A DNA stretch of 64,000 nt, from positions 686,001-750,000 of the forward strand of contig NZ_JBAJNS010000001.1 of NCBI RefSeq assembly GCF_037911585.1, given 5' to 3'. A program made the translations under genes and the position numbers. The notes below the pieces were generated by a model. It searched no databases, was not told the DNA's origin, and was given only the letters and a program-made list of their open reading frames with translations. Shown piece by piece: positions 1-9,100 of this stretch. Every line of letters starts with the position of its first letter. The stretch's first letter is position 1. The DNA comes from Streptomyces sp. GSL17-111. GTDB lineage: Bacteria; Actinomycetota; Actinomycetes; Streptomycetales; Streptomycetaceae.

Positions 1-2058
1 GGGCACGGCGGTGCGGACGAGTACGTCGCGTACCCGCTCCTCGGACTCCATCACAGCCAGCAACGAGCCGGCCGGGCAGAGCTCGTCCATCAGCCGGCCG
101 CGCGCCGTCACCAGCCGCAGTGCGTCCGGCAGGTCGAGGACCCCGGCCGCGCAGGCGGCTGCGTACTCGCCGAGGCTGTGGCCGAGCACGGCGGCGGGAT
201 GGACCCCGGCCGAAGTCCACACTCCGGTGAGCGCGTACTGGAAGCAGAACAGCCCGAGCTGGGCCCAGCGTGCTTCGGTGTGCAGGGCTGGGGCATCGGT
301 GCGCAACAGCTCCAGCAGTGCGGGGCCTGCCTCACCGAGTTCCCGCAGGCACGCGTCCAGTCCGGACCGGAAGGCCGGCACCTGCTGGTACAGGGCCCAG
401 GCGGTCTCGGCGAGTGCGCCGCCCTGGCCGCTGTACAGGAAGACGGGCTGCCGGTCCCCCGTCGGCGCGGCCCGGTCCGCCGTCACGTCGTGGCGCGCCA
501 AGGTGCGCAACCGCTCCACCAGGGTGTCCGCGTCGGGCGCGGCCACCGCGGCGCGGTGGGCGAAAGCGGGCCGGGCCGTCCGGGCGGTGACGCAGACGTC
601 GGCCGGGTCCTGCTCGGTGGCGGCCACGTGGTCGGCATAGGCTTCGGCCTGCTGACGCAGCCCGTCCGAGCTACGTGCCGACAGGGTGAGCAGGTAGGGG
701 CCAGCGTCCGTCCGCGCGGCGGGCCGCTCGGGCGCGGCGGCGAGCACCACGTGCGCGTTGGTGCCGCCGCCACCGAACGAGCTGATCCCGGAGAGGCGTT
801 CGGCCCGTGGCTGGATCCACGGGGTGTTCTCGGACACCACGAAGAACGGCGAACTCTCCAGTCGCAGTGCCGGGTTGGGAGAGGTGAAGTTCAGCGTGGC
901 AGGGATCAAACCGTGCTCCAGCGCCATGGCCGCCTTCATCAGCCCTGGCAGGCCGGCCGCGGTGTCCAGGTGGCCGATGTTGGACTTCACCGATCCCAGG
1001 CCTATCTCCCGCCCGGTTCCGGCGCCGAACACCTGCGTGAGCGCGCTGACCTCGATGGCGTCGCCGAGCGCGGTGCCGGTGCCGTGCGCCTCCAGGTACC
1101 CGATGTCGTCCGGTGCGATCCCAGCCGTCCGCTGCGCCGTGCGGACCACGTCGGCTTGGCCCTCGGCGCTGGGGGCCAGGTAGCCGGCCCGGAGAGCGCC
1201 GTCGTTGTTGACCGCGCTGCCCTTGACCACCGCACAGATCGGGTCGCCGTCGGCCAGCGCGTCCCGCAGGCGGCGCAGCAGTACGACGCCCGCGCCGCTG
1301 CCGCCCACGGTGCCGCGCGCCGCCGCGTCGAACGGGCGGCACACGCCGTCCGGGGACAGGAAGCCGCCTTCCTCGTACACGTAGCCGCGGCGCAGCGGGA
1401 AGTGCACCCCGGCCGCACCGGCGAGCGCCATGTCGCTCTCTCCGGTGAGCAGCGATTGGCAGGCCAGATGGAGCGTCACCAGGCCGGTGGAGCAGGCGGT
1501 CTGCACACCGATGCTGGGTCCGCGGAGGCCGAGGCGGTGCGAGACCCGTGTGCAGAGGTGGTCGCTCTGCGTGGCGATGAACGCCTGAAGCGGGGCGAGT
1601 TCGGTGAGCAGGCTGGAACTGCGGGCCAGGTTCTCGCTGAAGTAGGAGCTGAGTCGGTTGCCCGCGTACAGGGCCATGCCCGCGCCACCGAAGCAGCCGA
1701 TCCGTGCGTCGCCGAGCCGTTGCGGGTCGTACCCGGCCCGTTCGAGGGCGTCCCAGACGCACTCGAGGAAGAGCCGGTGCTGGGGGTCGGTGATCCGCGC
1801 CTCGGCGGGCGGGATCCGGAACAGCCCGGGGTCGAAGTCCTCGGCGCCTTCCAGGTAACCCGCGGACGGCACGTAGTCGGGGTGGCGCACCACGTCGGGG
1901 TCGACGCCGGCGGCGAGGAGTTCGTCGGGGGTGAAGGTCCGAATCGAGGAGACCCCGCCGGTGAGGTTGGCCCAGAACTGCTCGGGCGTGTTCGCGCCCG
2001 GGAACCGGCAGGCCATGCCGATGATCGCGACGTCCCGTCCGGATTCGGCGGTGCTCAT
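1..2058 (-). CDS. Type I PKS, KS-AT (3' end beyond window)
   Basis: Open frame from ATG at 2058 down to base 1 with no stop, so the protein is truncated by the window (686 codons visible). Residues about 8-430 form a ketosynthase: active-site Cys189 in TACSTG, EAHGTGT and SNIGH are all present, so it should condense. An acyltransferase follows with a GQGG entry motif and nucleophile Ser628 in GHSLGEY; the specificity motif lies past the edge. The start overlaps the stop of the upstream gene as TGATG, indicating translational coupling. It is the last visible gene of a minus-strand PKS/NRPS operon. Its intact AT could also load the neighbouring module whose AT is decayed; that is inference. Downstream domains and any release domain cannot be seen. 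Confidence 0.9.
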   Translation of the reverse strand, partial: MSTAESGRDVAIIGMACRFPGANTPEQFWANLTGGVSSIRTFTPDELLAAGVDPDVVRHPDYVPSAGYLEGAEDFDPGLFRIPPAEARITDPQHRLFLECVWDALERAGYDPQRLGDARIGCFGGAGMALYAGNRLSSYFSENLARSSSLLTELAPLQAFIATQSDHLCTRVSHRLGLRGPSIGVQTACSTGLVTLHLACQSLLTGESDMALAGAAGVHFPLRRGYVYEEGGFLSPDGVCRPFDAAARGTVGGSGAGVVLLRRLRDALADGDPICAVVKGSAVNNDGALRAGYLAPSAEGQADVVRTAQRTAGIAPDDIGYLEAHGTGTALGDAIEVSALTQVFGAGTGREIGLGSVKSNIGHLDTAAGLPGLMKAAMALEHGLIPATLNFTSPNPALRLESSPFFVVSENTPWIQPRAERLSGISSFGGGGTNAHVVLAAAPERPAARTDAGPYLLTLSARSSDGLRQQAEAYADHVAATEQDPADVCVTARTARPAFAHRAAVAAPDADTLVERLRTLARHDVTADRAAPTGDRQPVFLYSGQGGALAETAWALYQQVPAFRSGLDACLRELGEAGPALLELLRTDAPALHTEARWAQLGLFCFQYALTGVWTSAGVHPAAVLGHSLGEYAAACAAGVLDLPDALRLVTARGRLMDELCPAGSLLAVMESEERVRDVLVRTAVP

Positions 2059-5000
2059 CACACGGCCTCGGTTTCAAGGAGGACGGTGCCCGGTCGGTCG
2101 AACCGGTCGGAACCGCGCCGCGGCGCGGCCGGTTCGGGTTGTCCGCTCCCGCCTCCCCCACCGCCCGCGCCGCGCAGGCGGTCCAGGTGCGCGGCGAGGG
2201 CGGCCACGGTCGGATGGGCGAAGAAGTCGGAGATCTCCACCCGGGTCCGCAGCTTCTCCTCGATCAGGTGCTGCACCCGGGGCAGCTGCAGAGACCGCGC
2301 GCCCATGTCGAAAAAGCCTTCACCGTAGAGGACTTCGGGAACGGCGAGGACCTCCTGCCAGATACCGGCGAGAGTGGCGAGGGTCTCCTGGTCGGCGCCC
2401 TCGCGCGAGCCCGTACCCGTCGGGTCGGCGACGGCCGCCACCGCGACCGGTCTGCCGCGCAGATCGTTGACGACGATTTCGCCGGTGTGAGCGGGCAGCG
2501 GTACGCAGCGGACCTCGAGCCGGTCCAGCGGTGCGGTCGGCAGTTCGATGCGGGCCAGAATGAACGGGTTGGTCGGCTCCAGGCCGATCACGGTGTGGCC
2601 GACGGGCAGCCGCACGGCGCTGTCGAAGGCGCGCAGCGCGGCCTCCACGGTGAGCACCCGGTAGCCGCGCGAGCGGACCAGTTCGTCGTCCTCACTGCCC
2701 GCACTCATGCCGGTCGACTGCCAGCGGGACCAGGACAGCAGGTGCACCGGCACGCCCCGGGCGCCCAGCTGTGCGGCCCAGGCGTCGAGGAAGGCGTTGG
2801 CCGCGCCGTAACCGGCCACCTGGGCGCCGCCGAAGATCGCGTTGACCGAGGAGAAGGCGACCACGGAGCCCTTCCGCTCGGCGATCAGCCGACCCAGCAG
2901 GAGGGCGGGTTCGACCTTGGCAGCGAGTACCTCGCGCAGCCGCTCCGGCGTCAGCTCGGCGACCGGGACGCCGTCCATCAGGCCGGCCACGTGCACGGCA
3001 CCGGCGACCGGCAGGTTCCAGGCCGCCTCGACCTCCGCGAGCGCGGCGCGCAGCCCGTCCTCGTCGCCGGAGTCGACAGCGAGGTAGCGGACCCGGCCGA
3101 CCTGTTCCAGCTCGCGCAGACGCCGCTGGCGGGCGTCGAGTGCGTCCCGGTCGCCCTGCAGGGTGCTCGGCTCCGGCAGGGGTGTGCGGCCGAGCAGGAC
3201 GAGCGAGCAGCCGGTGGTGGCGAGCAGATGACGGCAGACCTCGAAGCCGACGCCGCCGAGGCCACCGGTGACCAGGTAGGTCGCGTCCCGTCGGAAGAGT
3301 GCCGACGGCCCGTCCGTGACGGGCTCGGGCTCGGGCTGGCCGGTGATGCACAGCTCGCGCCGCACACCGCCCCGGTAGGAAACCAGAGCGCCGACCGCCT
3401 CGCCGAGCAGTTCGCCGTCCGCAGCCCGCTCATCACCGGGTTCGGCGTCGATCAACCGCACCCGTAGCCACGGCAGTTCGGCATCGAGGCTGGGGGCCAG
3501 CCCCGCGAGCGGACTCAGCGCGAGGTCCGGGATGTCGTCGGCGGTGACCGCGCACAGGCCGGCGCCGAGCAGGGTGAGCCGGACCGGCCCGCGCGGCGCC
3601 AGTTCGTCCAGCGCGCGGACCACCAGCAGTACCTGCTCGATCACGGAGGCCTGGCGTTCGATCACGGTGCGCGCATCCTGCGGCCGCGGCTCGGCCGGGA
3701 AGGCGAGCACCACTTCGCCGGGCAGCCGGGTGCCGTCCGCGCCGTCGGCCAGGAACGCGCCGACCGCGCCGATGGAGGGCGCGACCGTGACCAGGTGGGG
3801 GTCCATCTCCTGGTCGCCGTCCCAGATCCCGAAGGTGCAGCGGTGCCCGTGGGCGGTCAGCAGGGCACGCAGTCGTCTGCCGGTCGTGGCGTCCGCGCCC
3901 AGCACCACGGTTCGCGCGGCGTCGATGTCACGGATGCCAGGCGCGGTGGGACGGGCCGCTCGGACACGCCACTCGGGGCGGGCCAGCCACACCCCGGCGG
4001 GTTCGGCCGCCGCGCCGCGCGCCAGCCGGTCATCGAACTCCCCCGCGTGCAGCCGTGCGGCGAGCACCGCTCGGCGGATCTTGCCGATCGAGGTCTTGGG
4101 GATCTCCTCGGGCCGCACCTGGATGACGTGCCGGGGCGGGAAGCCGTAGTGCTCCAGCACCCGCCGGCGTACGTCAGCGCCCACCGCCTCCCCCTGCTGG
4201 CCGGCCCGCGGGCTGTAGAAGACGGCGATCTCGTCGGTGGCAGCGTTGTCGGGGCGGTAGCAGACCGCGGCGGTGAAGCTCTCACGTACCCGGTCGGAGC
4301 GCTCGACCACGGCCTCCACCTCGGTCGAGGGGATACTGATGCCGTTGACCCGGATGACGTCCTTGGAGCGGCCGACGATGGTCAGCGCCCCGGCGGCGAT
4401 GACGGCGCGGTCGCCGGTGCGGAACCAGCCGTCGGGTGCGAAGGAGTCAGCGTTGGCCTTGTCGTTGTTGTGGTAGCCGCGGGTGACCATGCTGCCGGTG
4501 ACCTCCAGGTCGCCGGTCTCGCCCTCGACGGCGGGCGAGCCGTCGGCCCGGACGATGCGCACCGACAGGCCGGGGAACGGGCCGCCGACCGACACGGGAC
4601 CGAGCAGAGAGCCCACCGTGCCGGAGAAGTCCTGGTCCGCGGTCACCACGGAGCAGGTCTCGGACATGCCCCAGGCGGGCTGCACGGTGTGATCCCGGAG
4701 TCCGAACGGTGCGAGCACGGCGAGGAACTGGCGTACTTGCTCGGCGACAACCATTTCCCCCGCGTTGATGATGGACCGCACCCGGGACAGGTCCCAGTCA
4801 CGGTCGGCCAGGTCCCCGGCGCGGGCTCCGATCAGCGAGAAGGCGAAGTTCGGCGCCCAGGTCAGGGTGGCCTGGTACTGGGTGAGCAGGTCCAGCCAGC
4901 GCAGCGGGTCGCCGAGCACGACGTCGGTGGGGACGTGCACGTCCTCGCAGCACAGGTAGATGTCGCGGACGTGGCACATCAGCAGGCCGACCACGTGGTC

Positions 5001-6104
5001 CAGCGGGAACCAGTTGACCGAGACGTCGTCGGCGCCGAGGCCGAGCGTGGCGCGGGCGGCGGCGGTCATCGAGAGGATCGCCGCGTGGGTCTGGGTGACC
5101 AGCTTGGGCATCCCGGTGCTGCCGGAGGTCAGCAGCATCACCGCGGTGTCATCCGGCGCGATCCCTGCCGGGGTAGCGGGCTCGGCCTCGGTCAGCGCGT
5201 TCAGGCCGTGCAGCCGGGCGCGTTCGCGTACGGCCGGCGGCACGCTCGTCGGGTCGGAGGTGACGATCACGGGCTCCTGGAGCAGTTCCCACACGTACTG
5301 CAGCCGCTCCGCCGCCAAGGCGCCCGCCTCGGCGGTGACCGGGGCGCACGGTACAGCCACCGCGCCACTCACCTGGCAGGCCCAGAAGGCGGTCAGGAAC
5401 TCCTCGTGGTCGCCGGCCGGCAGCAGCACCGGATCGCCCGGACGCACCCCGGCCCCCTGCAGGCCCTTCGCCACCCGTGCGGCGCGCTCGCGCAGCTCGC
5501 CGTAGGTCAGCCGGACCGCCTCGCCCGTGCCCGGGACGAACACCACGCCCGCGCTGCTGGCCGCGGCCCGCTCCAGTGCTTGTGCGAGGGTGAGCGGACC
5601 GTCCGGGTCGCTGGTCCGCCGCCCCCCGCTGAGCAGTGCCGGGCGCGCCTCGCCGTCCTGACGCCCGGTCACCGGGGCGGCATCGTCCGGCCGGACCACC
5701 AGGCCGTTGGGCTGCGGTACACCGGCCTCCACGATCGCGGCCCGGGCCTGGGCGGCGCCGACGTCCCGTGCGGCCCGTTCAGCCGCGCGCAGCGTGTCCT
5801 CGCCGAGTGCCGGCAGCTCGGCCAGCTGGCCCTGGTCCACGTGCCCCTCGGGGTCGCGGGGCAACGCGGTCAGCCGGACCAGGTGCGGGCCCAGTTCCGG
5901 CGGCACGCCGACGCAGGCGCGCCGCAGGGTGCGCAGGAGGTCGGCATGGCCGGTCGGCCGTCCAGGGACCACGTAGGCGATGATCCCGGTATCGGCCGGC
6001 CCAGCAGCCACCCACCAGTCGGTGACCCCCGGCAGCTCCCGGAGTGCCACACGGACTCGGTCCGCTGCCTGCTCGACGTCAGGGGATCCTGACTCCTGAT
6101 TCAT
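2058..6104 (-). CDS. AMP ligase-ketoreductase-ACP loading-type synthase
   Basis: 1348 aa. Residues about 150-690 form an AMP-forming ligase: LLTSGSTGMPK, WGMSET, GWFRTGDR and the C-terminal GKIRR lysine are visible. The text NWFPLDHV resembles fatty-acyl or keto-acid loading ligases more than amino-acid A domains. Residues about 930-1130 are a ketoreductase with TGGLGGVG and catalytic Ser, Tyr and Asn (FSSVNAIFG, AGYGAANAF). An acyl carrier domain ends the protein with Ser1271 in GARSL. A ligase-KR-ACP order is known from AerA of aeruginosin biosynthesis, which loads and reduces an alpha-keto acid, so a hydroxy-acyl starter is the best guess. A good AGGAGAG ribosome site precedes the ATG. It lies 58 bp after the upstream synthase gene and is coupled to the KS-AT gene. 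The substrate is not predictable from sequence. Confidence 0.85.
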   Translation of the reverse strand: MNQESGSPDVEQAADRVRVALRELPGVTDWWVAAGPADTGIIAYVVPGRPTGHADLLRTLRRACVGVPPELGPHLVRLTALPRDPEGHVDQGQLAELPALGEDTLRAAERAARDVGAAQARAAIVEAGVPQPNGLVVRPDDAAPVTGRQDGEARPALLSGGRRTSDPDGPLTLAQALERAAASSAGVVFVPGTGEAVRLTYGELRERAARVAKGLQGAGVRPGDPVLLPAGDHEEFLTAFWACQVSGAVAVPCAPVTAEAGALAAERLQYVWELLQEPVIVTSDPTSVPPAVRERARLHGLNALTEAEPATPAGIAPDDTAVMLLTSGSTGMPKLVTQTHAAILSMTAAARATLGLGADDVSVNWFPLDHVVGLLMCHVRDIYLCCEDVHVPTDVVLGDPLRWLDLLTQYQATLTWAPNFAFSLIGARAGDLADRDWDLSRVRSIINAGEMVVAEQVRQFLAVLAPFGLRDHTVQPAWGMSETCSVVTADQDFSGTVGSLLGPVSVGGPFPGLSVRIVRADGSPAVEGETGDLEVTGSMVTRGYHNNDKANADSFAPDGWFRTGDRAVIAAGALTIVGRSKDVIRVNGISIPSTEVEAVVERSDRVRESFTAAVCYRPDNAATDEIAVFYSPRAGQQGEAVGADVRRRVLEHYGFPPRHVIQVRPEEIPKTSIGKIRRAVLAARLHAGEFDDRLARGAAAEPAGVWLARPEWRVRAARPTAPGIRDIDAARTVVLGADATTGRRLRALLTAHGHRCTFGIWDGDQEMDPHLVTVAPSIGAVGAFLADGADGTRLPGEVVLAFPAEPRPQDARTVIERQASVIEQVLLVVRALDELAPRGPVRLTLLGAGLCAVTADDIPDLALSPLAGLAPSLDAELPWLRVRLIDAEPGDERAADGELLGEAVGALVSYRGGVRRELCITGQPEPEPVTDGPSALFRRDATYLVTGGLGGVGFEVCRHLLATTGCSLVLLGRTPLPEPSTLQGDRDALDARQRRLRELEQVGRVRYLAVDSGDEDGLRAALAEVEAAWNLPVAGAVHVAGLMDGVPVAELTPERLREVLAAKVEPALLLGRLIAERKGSVVAFSSVNAIFGGAQVAGYGAANAFLDAWAAQLGARGVPVHLLSWSRWQSTGMSAGSEDDELVRSRGYRVLTVEAALRAFDSAVRLPVGHTVIGLEPTNPFILARIELPTAPLDRLEVRCVPLPAHTGEIVVNDLRGRPVAVAAVADPTGTGSREGADQETLATLAGIWQEVLAVPEVLYGEGFFDMGARSLQLPRVQHLIEEKLRTRVEISDFFAHPTVAALAAHLDRLRGAGGGGGGSGQPEPAAPRRGSDRFDRPGTVLLETEAV

Positions 6105-6162
6105 CGCTCTCCTACTTGCTGCTCGGCGGGACGTGCGGTGGCGGCGGGCGGCCCGCCCGTGA

Positions 6163-9100
6163 TCAGTGGGACCGCACCGAGCGGGCCAGGTCGCTGACGG
6201 TGGGCGCGTCGAAGAAGACGTCCACGGGGAGGTCGACCGCGAACCGGGTGCGGATCTTCGCCAGGATCTGGACCGCGGAGATGGAGTCGCCGCCCTCCTC
6301 GAAGAAGTCCGACTCGGCGGTGAGTCCGGTCCGGCCCAGGACCTGGGACCAGATCCCGATCAACTCCGGGACGATGCCGGGGTCCCGCGTGGTGGGGGCA
6401 GCGGCAGCCTGATCCGACATGCCGGATCGCGGGGTCGACTCGTCGGCCAGCGGAGTCGACACATCGGTACGCGGAGTCGGCGGCTGGTGCGCGCGGGCAC
6501 TTTCGCGCTCCGACGGAACCGGTTCGTCCCACCGCACGGCGCGGCCGCCGGCCGCCGCGCCGAGCAGGGCCGCCCAGTCCGACAAGTCCGCCATGCCGCG
6601 CGGTAGCAAGTGCCCGTCCTCGGCCTCGTCGCCGTGCGAGGCGACCGACGCGGCGACCGCGTCGCTCAACTGACGGTGCGTCACGAAAAGGTCAGGTCCC
6701 AGTCGCACAGCCACGGCCTGATCGTCGAGCACCGGCAGCTCGGGCACCGGCCCGGCGTCCCAGGCGTGGACCTCCACCAGGGCTACGCCGTCGAGACCCG
6801 GCACCCGCCCCCGGTCGGCGACGGCCACGGTCGGCCGCCCGGCCGTCGCGACACCGTCGGTGCCCAGCGGGACCCCACAGCCGCCGGACCACAGGATGCC
6901 GAGCACTCCCACCAGCAGCGCGGACCCCGGTTCGACCGCGAGCCCGACCGGATCGCCGGCGCCGACCCCGGCCTCGACCAGCCGTGCCGCCAGCCGCCGG
7001 GCCCGCTCGACCGCCATGGCGAGTGTCAGCGGAACCGTCTCGCCGCACACCGGCACGGCCTGCGGCCGCCGCTCGGCGTGCCGCGCCACCAGCTCCGTGG
7101 CGCGCTCGGCCTCGGTCTCGGCCGCGGGCGCGCCCACCGCGGCGCGCAGCAGCACGTCGAACCGGACGTTCAGTGCCCGGACCTCGTCCTCACTGACCGC
7201 CTCGGTGTTGTAATCCCAGGAAATGCGGTGGCCACTGTCGAAGTGCGTGATGTTCAGCCCCAGGTCGAACCGGACCGCGGGGGCCCCGCTCTCCAGGTGC
7301 CGCACCGTGAGCCCGGGCAGCTCCGGCAGGTGCGGCTTGTCCCAGCTGAACACGGCCGAGAGGATCGCCGGCTGACCCCAGGTCGCTGGCTTCGGCAGGT
7401 CACGCATGATCTCGGCCAGCGTGCAGGCCTCGTGGTCGAAGGCATCGAGCAGCACCCCGCGGATCCGGCGCAGGTGGGCGTGGAAGTCCTCCGCCGGGTC
7501 GCGGAGCGAACGGATGGGCAGCACGTTGGCGCAGTAGGCGACCAGGTCCTTGCCCGGGCCCTCGGCAGGGCGGCGCGCGGTGGGCACACCGACCACCACG
7601 TCATCCTGGCCGGCGATCTCGTGCAGCAACGCCGTGTAGGCGGCCAGCACCACCATGAACGGACTGGCTCCGTGTTGGGAGCCGAATTTCCGCACCCGTC
7701 GCAGCAGGTCCTGGTCGAAGTCGACGTTCAGCCGGGCACCGGCGTGCCCGGTCACCCGCTTGCCGACGGTGCGGCGCCGGCCGGGCAGGGTGAGCGGTTC
7801 GGGCAGCGGGTCGAAGACGCCGCGCCAGTACGCCAGGTCGGCCTCGGTCGCGGACCGGCCGTCGGGCCCGAGCAGGTAGTCGGCGAGCCGGGGTGCCGGG
7901 GCGAGCGGCTCGCCGACACCGATCTCGTCAGCGTAGAGACGGCCCAGTTCGTCCAGCAGCACGTTCTCCGCACCGCCGTCGACGGCCACATGGTGCGCGG
8001 TCAGGCAGAGCAGGTGCTCGCGAGGCCCCACGGTCAGGAGCGTGCCACGCAGCAGCGGTCCACGGGCCAGGTCGAACGGGCGGGCGGCCTCCTCCTCCAG
8101 CAGCGCCGTGAGCTCTCGGGCGCGCGCGGCCTCGTCCAGACCGGACAGGTCCATCAGCTCGAGGTCAGCGTCCACATCCGTCCGTACGGTCTGGGTGGCG
8201 CCGTCGTCGCTGAAGGCCACCCGCAACGACTCGTGCCGGTCCACCAGCGTCCGGAACGCGGCGCGCACCGCCCGGGTGTCCAACTCTCCGCTCAGACTGA
8301 GCAGTCGGCGCAGGTTGTACGCGCTGTTGGTCTCGGCGCCGAACTGTGCGGCGGCCCAGACCAGGCGCTGGTTGGGGGTGCTGGGCAGCGCGACGGGCTG
8401 CGGCGGTCGGCTCTGCGGTGCGGCCCCGCGCTCGGGCTGGGTCAGGACGACCGCCGGACGGGCCGCCGCCCCGGCGTCGCGGGCAGGGGCGTCGGCCACC
8501 GTCCGACGCAGCCGGTCGAGCGCCTCGAATCCCTCGCGCGCCAGGTCCGGCTGCACGCCGAAATCCACGAAGCAGGCGATCTCGTCCACCCCGGCGTCGG
8601 CGAGCTCGTCCACGGTCGCCCGGCAGCCTTCGATGCCGCCGATCAACGAGCGGTGACGCAGGTACTTGTCCTGGGCCGAGCGGATCAGGAACGCGCGGTC
8701 GGACTCGGCCAGCCGATCCGGGTCGATCCGCCGCTCGGCGGGCGACATCCGGTTGGTCAGGTCGAGCGCCGCGGCCAGGTAGTGCGCCAGCGGGTCGGCG
8801 GCCGCGGCCCGCACCTTCTCCTCGTCCTCGCCGACCAGGGTGTGCACGAGGACCGTAATCCGGCCCGCGTCGTGGCCGGCCCGGGCCCGGGCATCCCGGT
8901 AGGCGGCGATCTTGGTCTTGAGCTCGGCGACGTCCTGAGTGAGCAGGTTGGTCAGCACCCCCAGACCCGCCTCACCGGCTGCGCCGAACGCCCCAGCACT
9001 GCCCAGCGTGGTCAGCCACAGGGGAAGTTCGGGCTGTACGGGACGCGGATAGGTGAGGACCTTGTGAGTTCCCTCGCCCGCGGGGAACTCCAGTTCCTCA

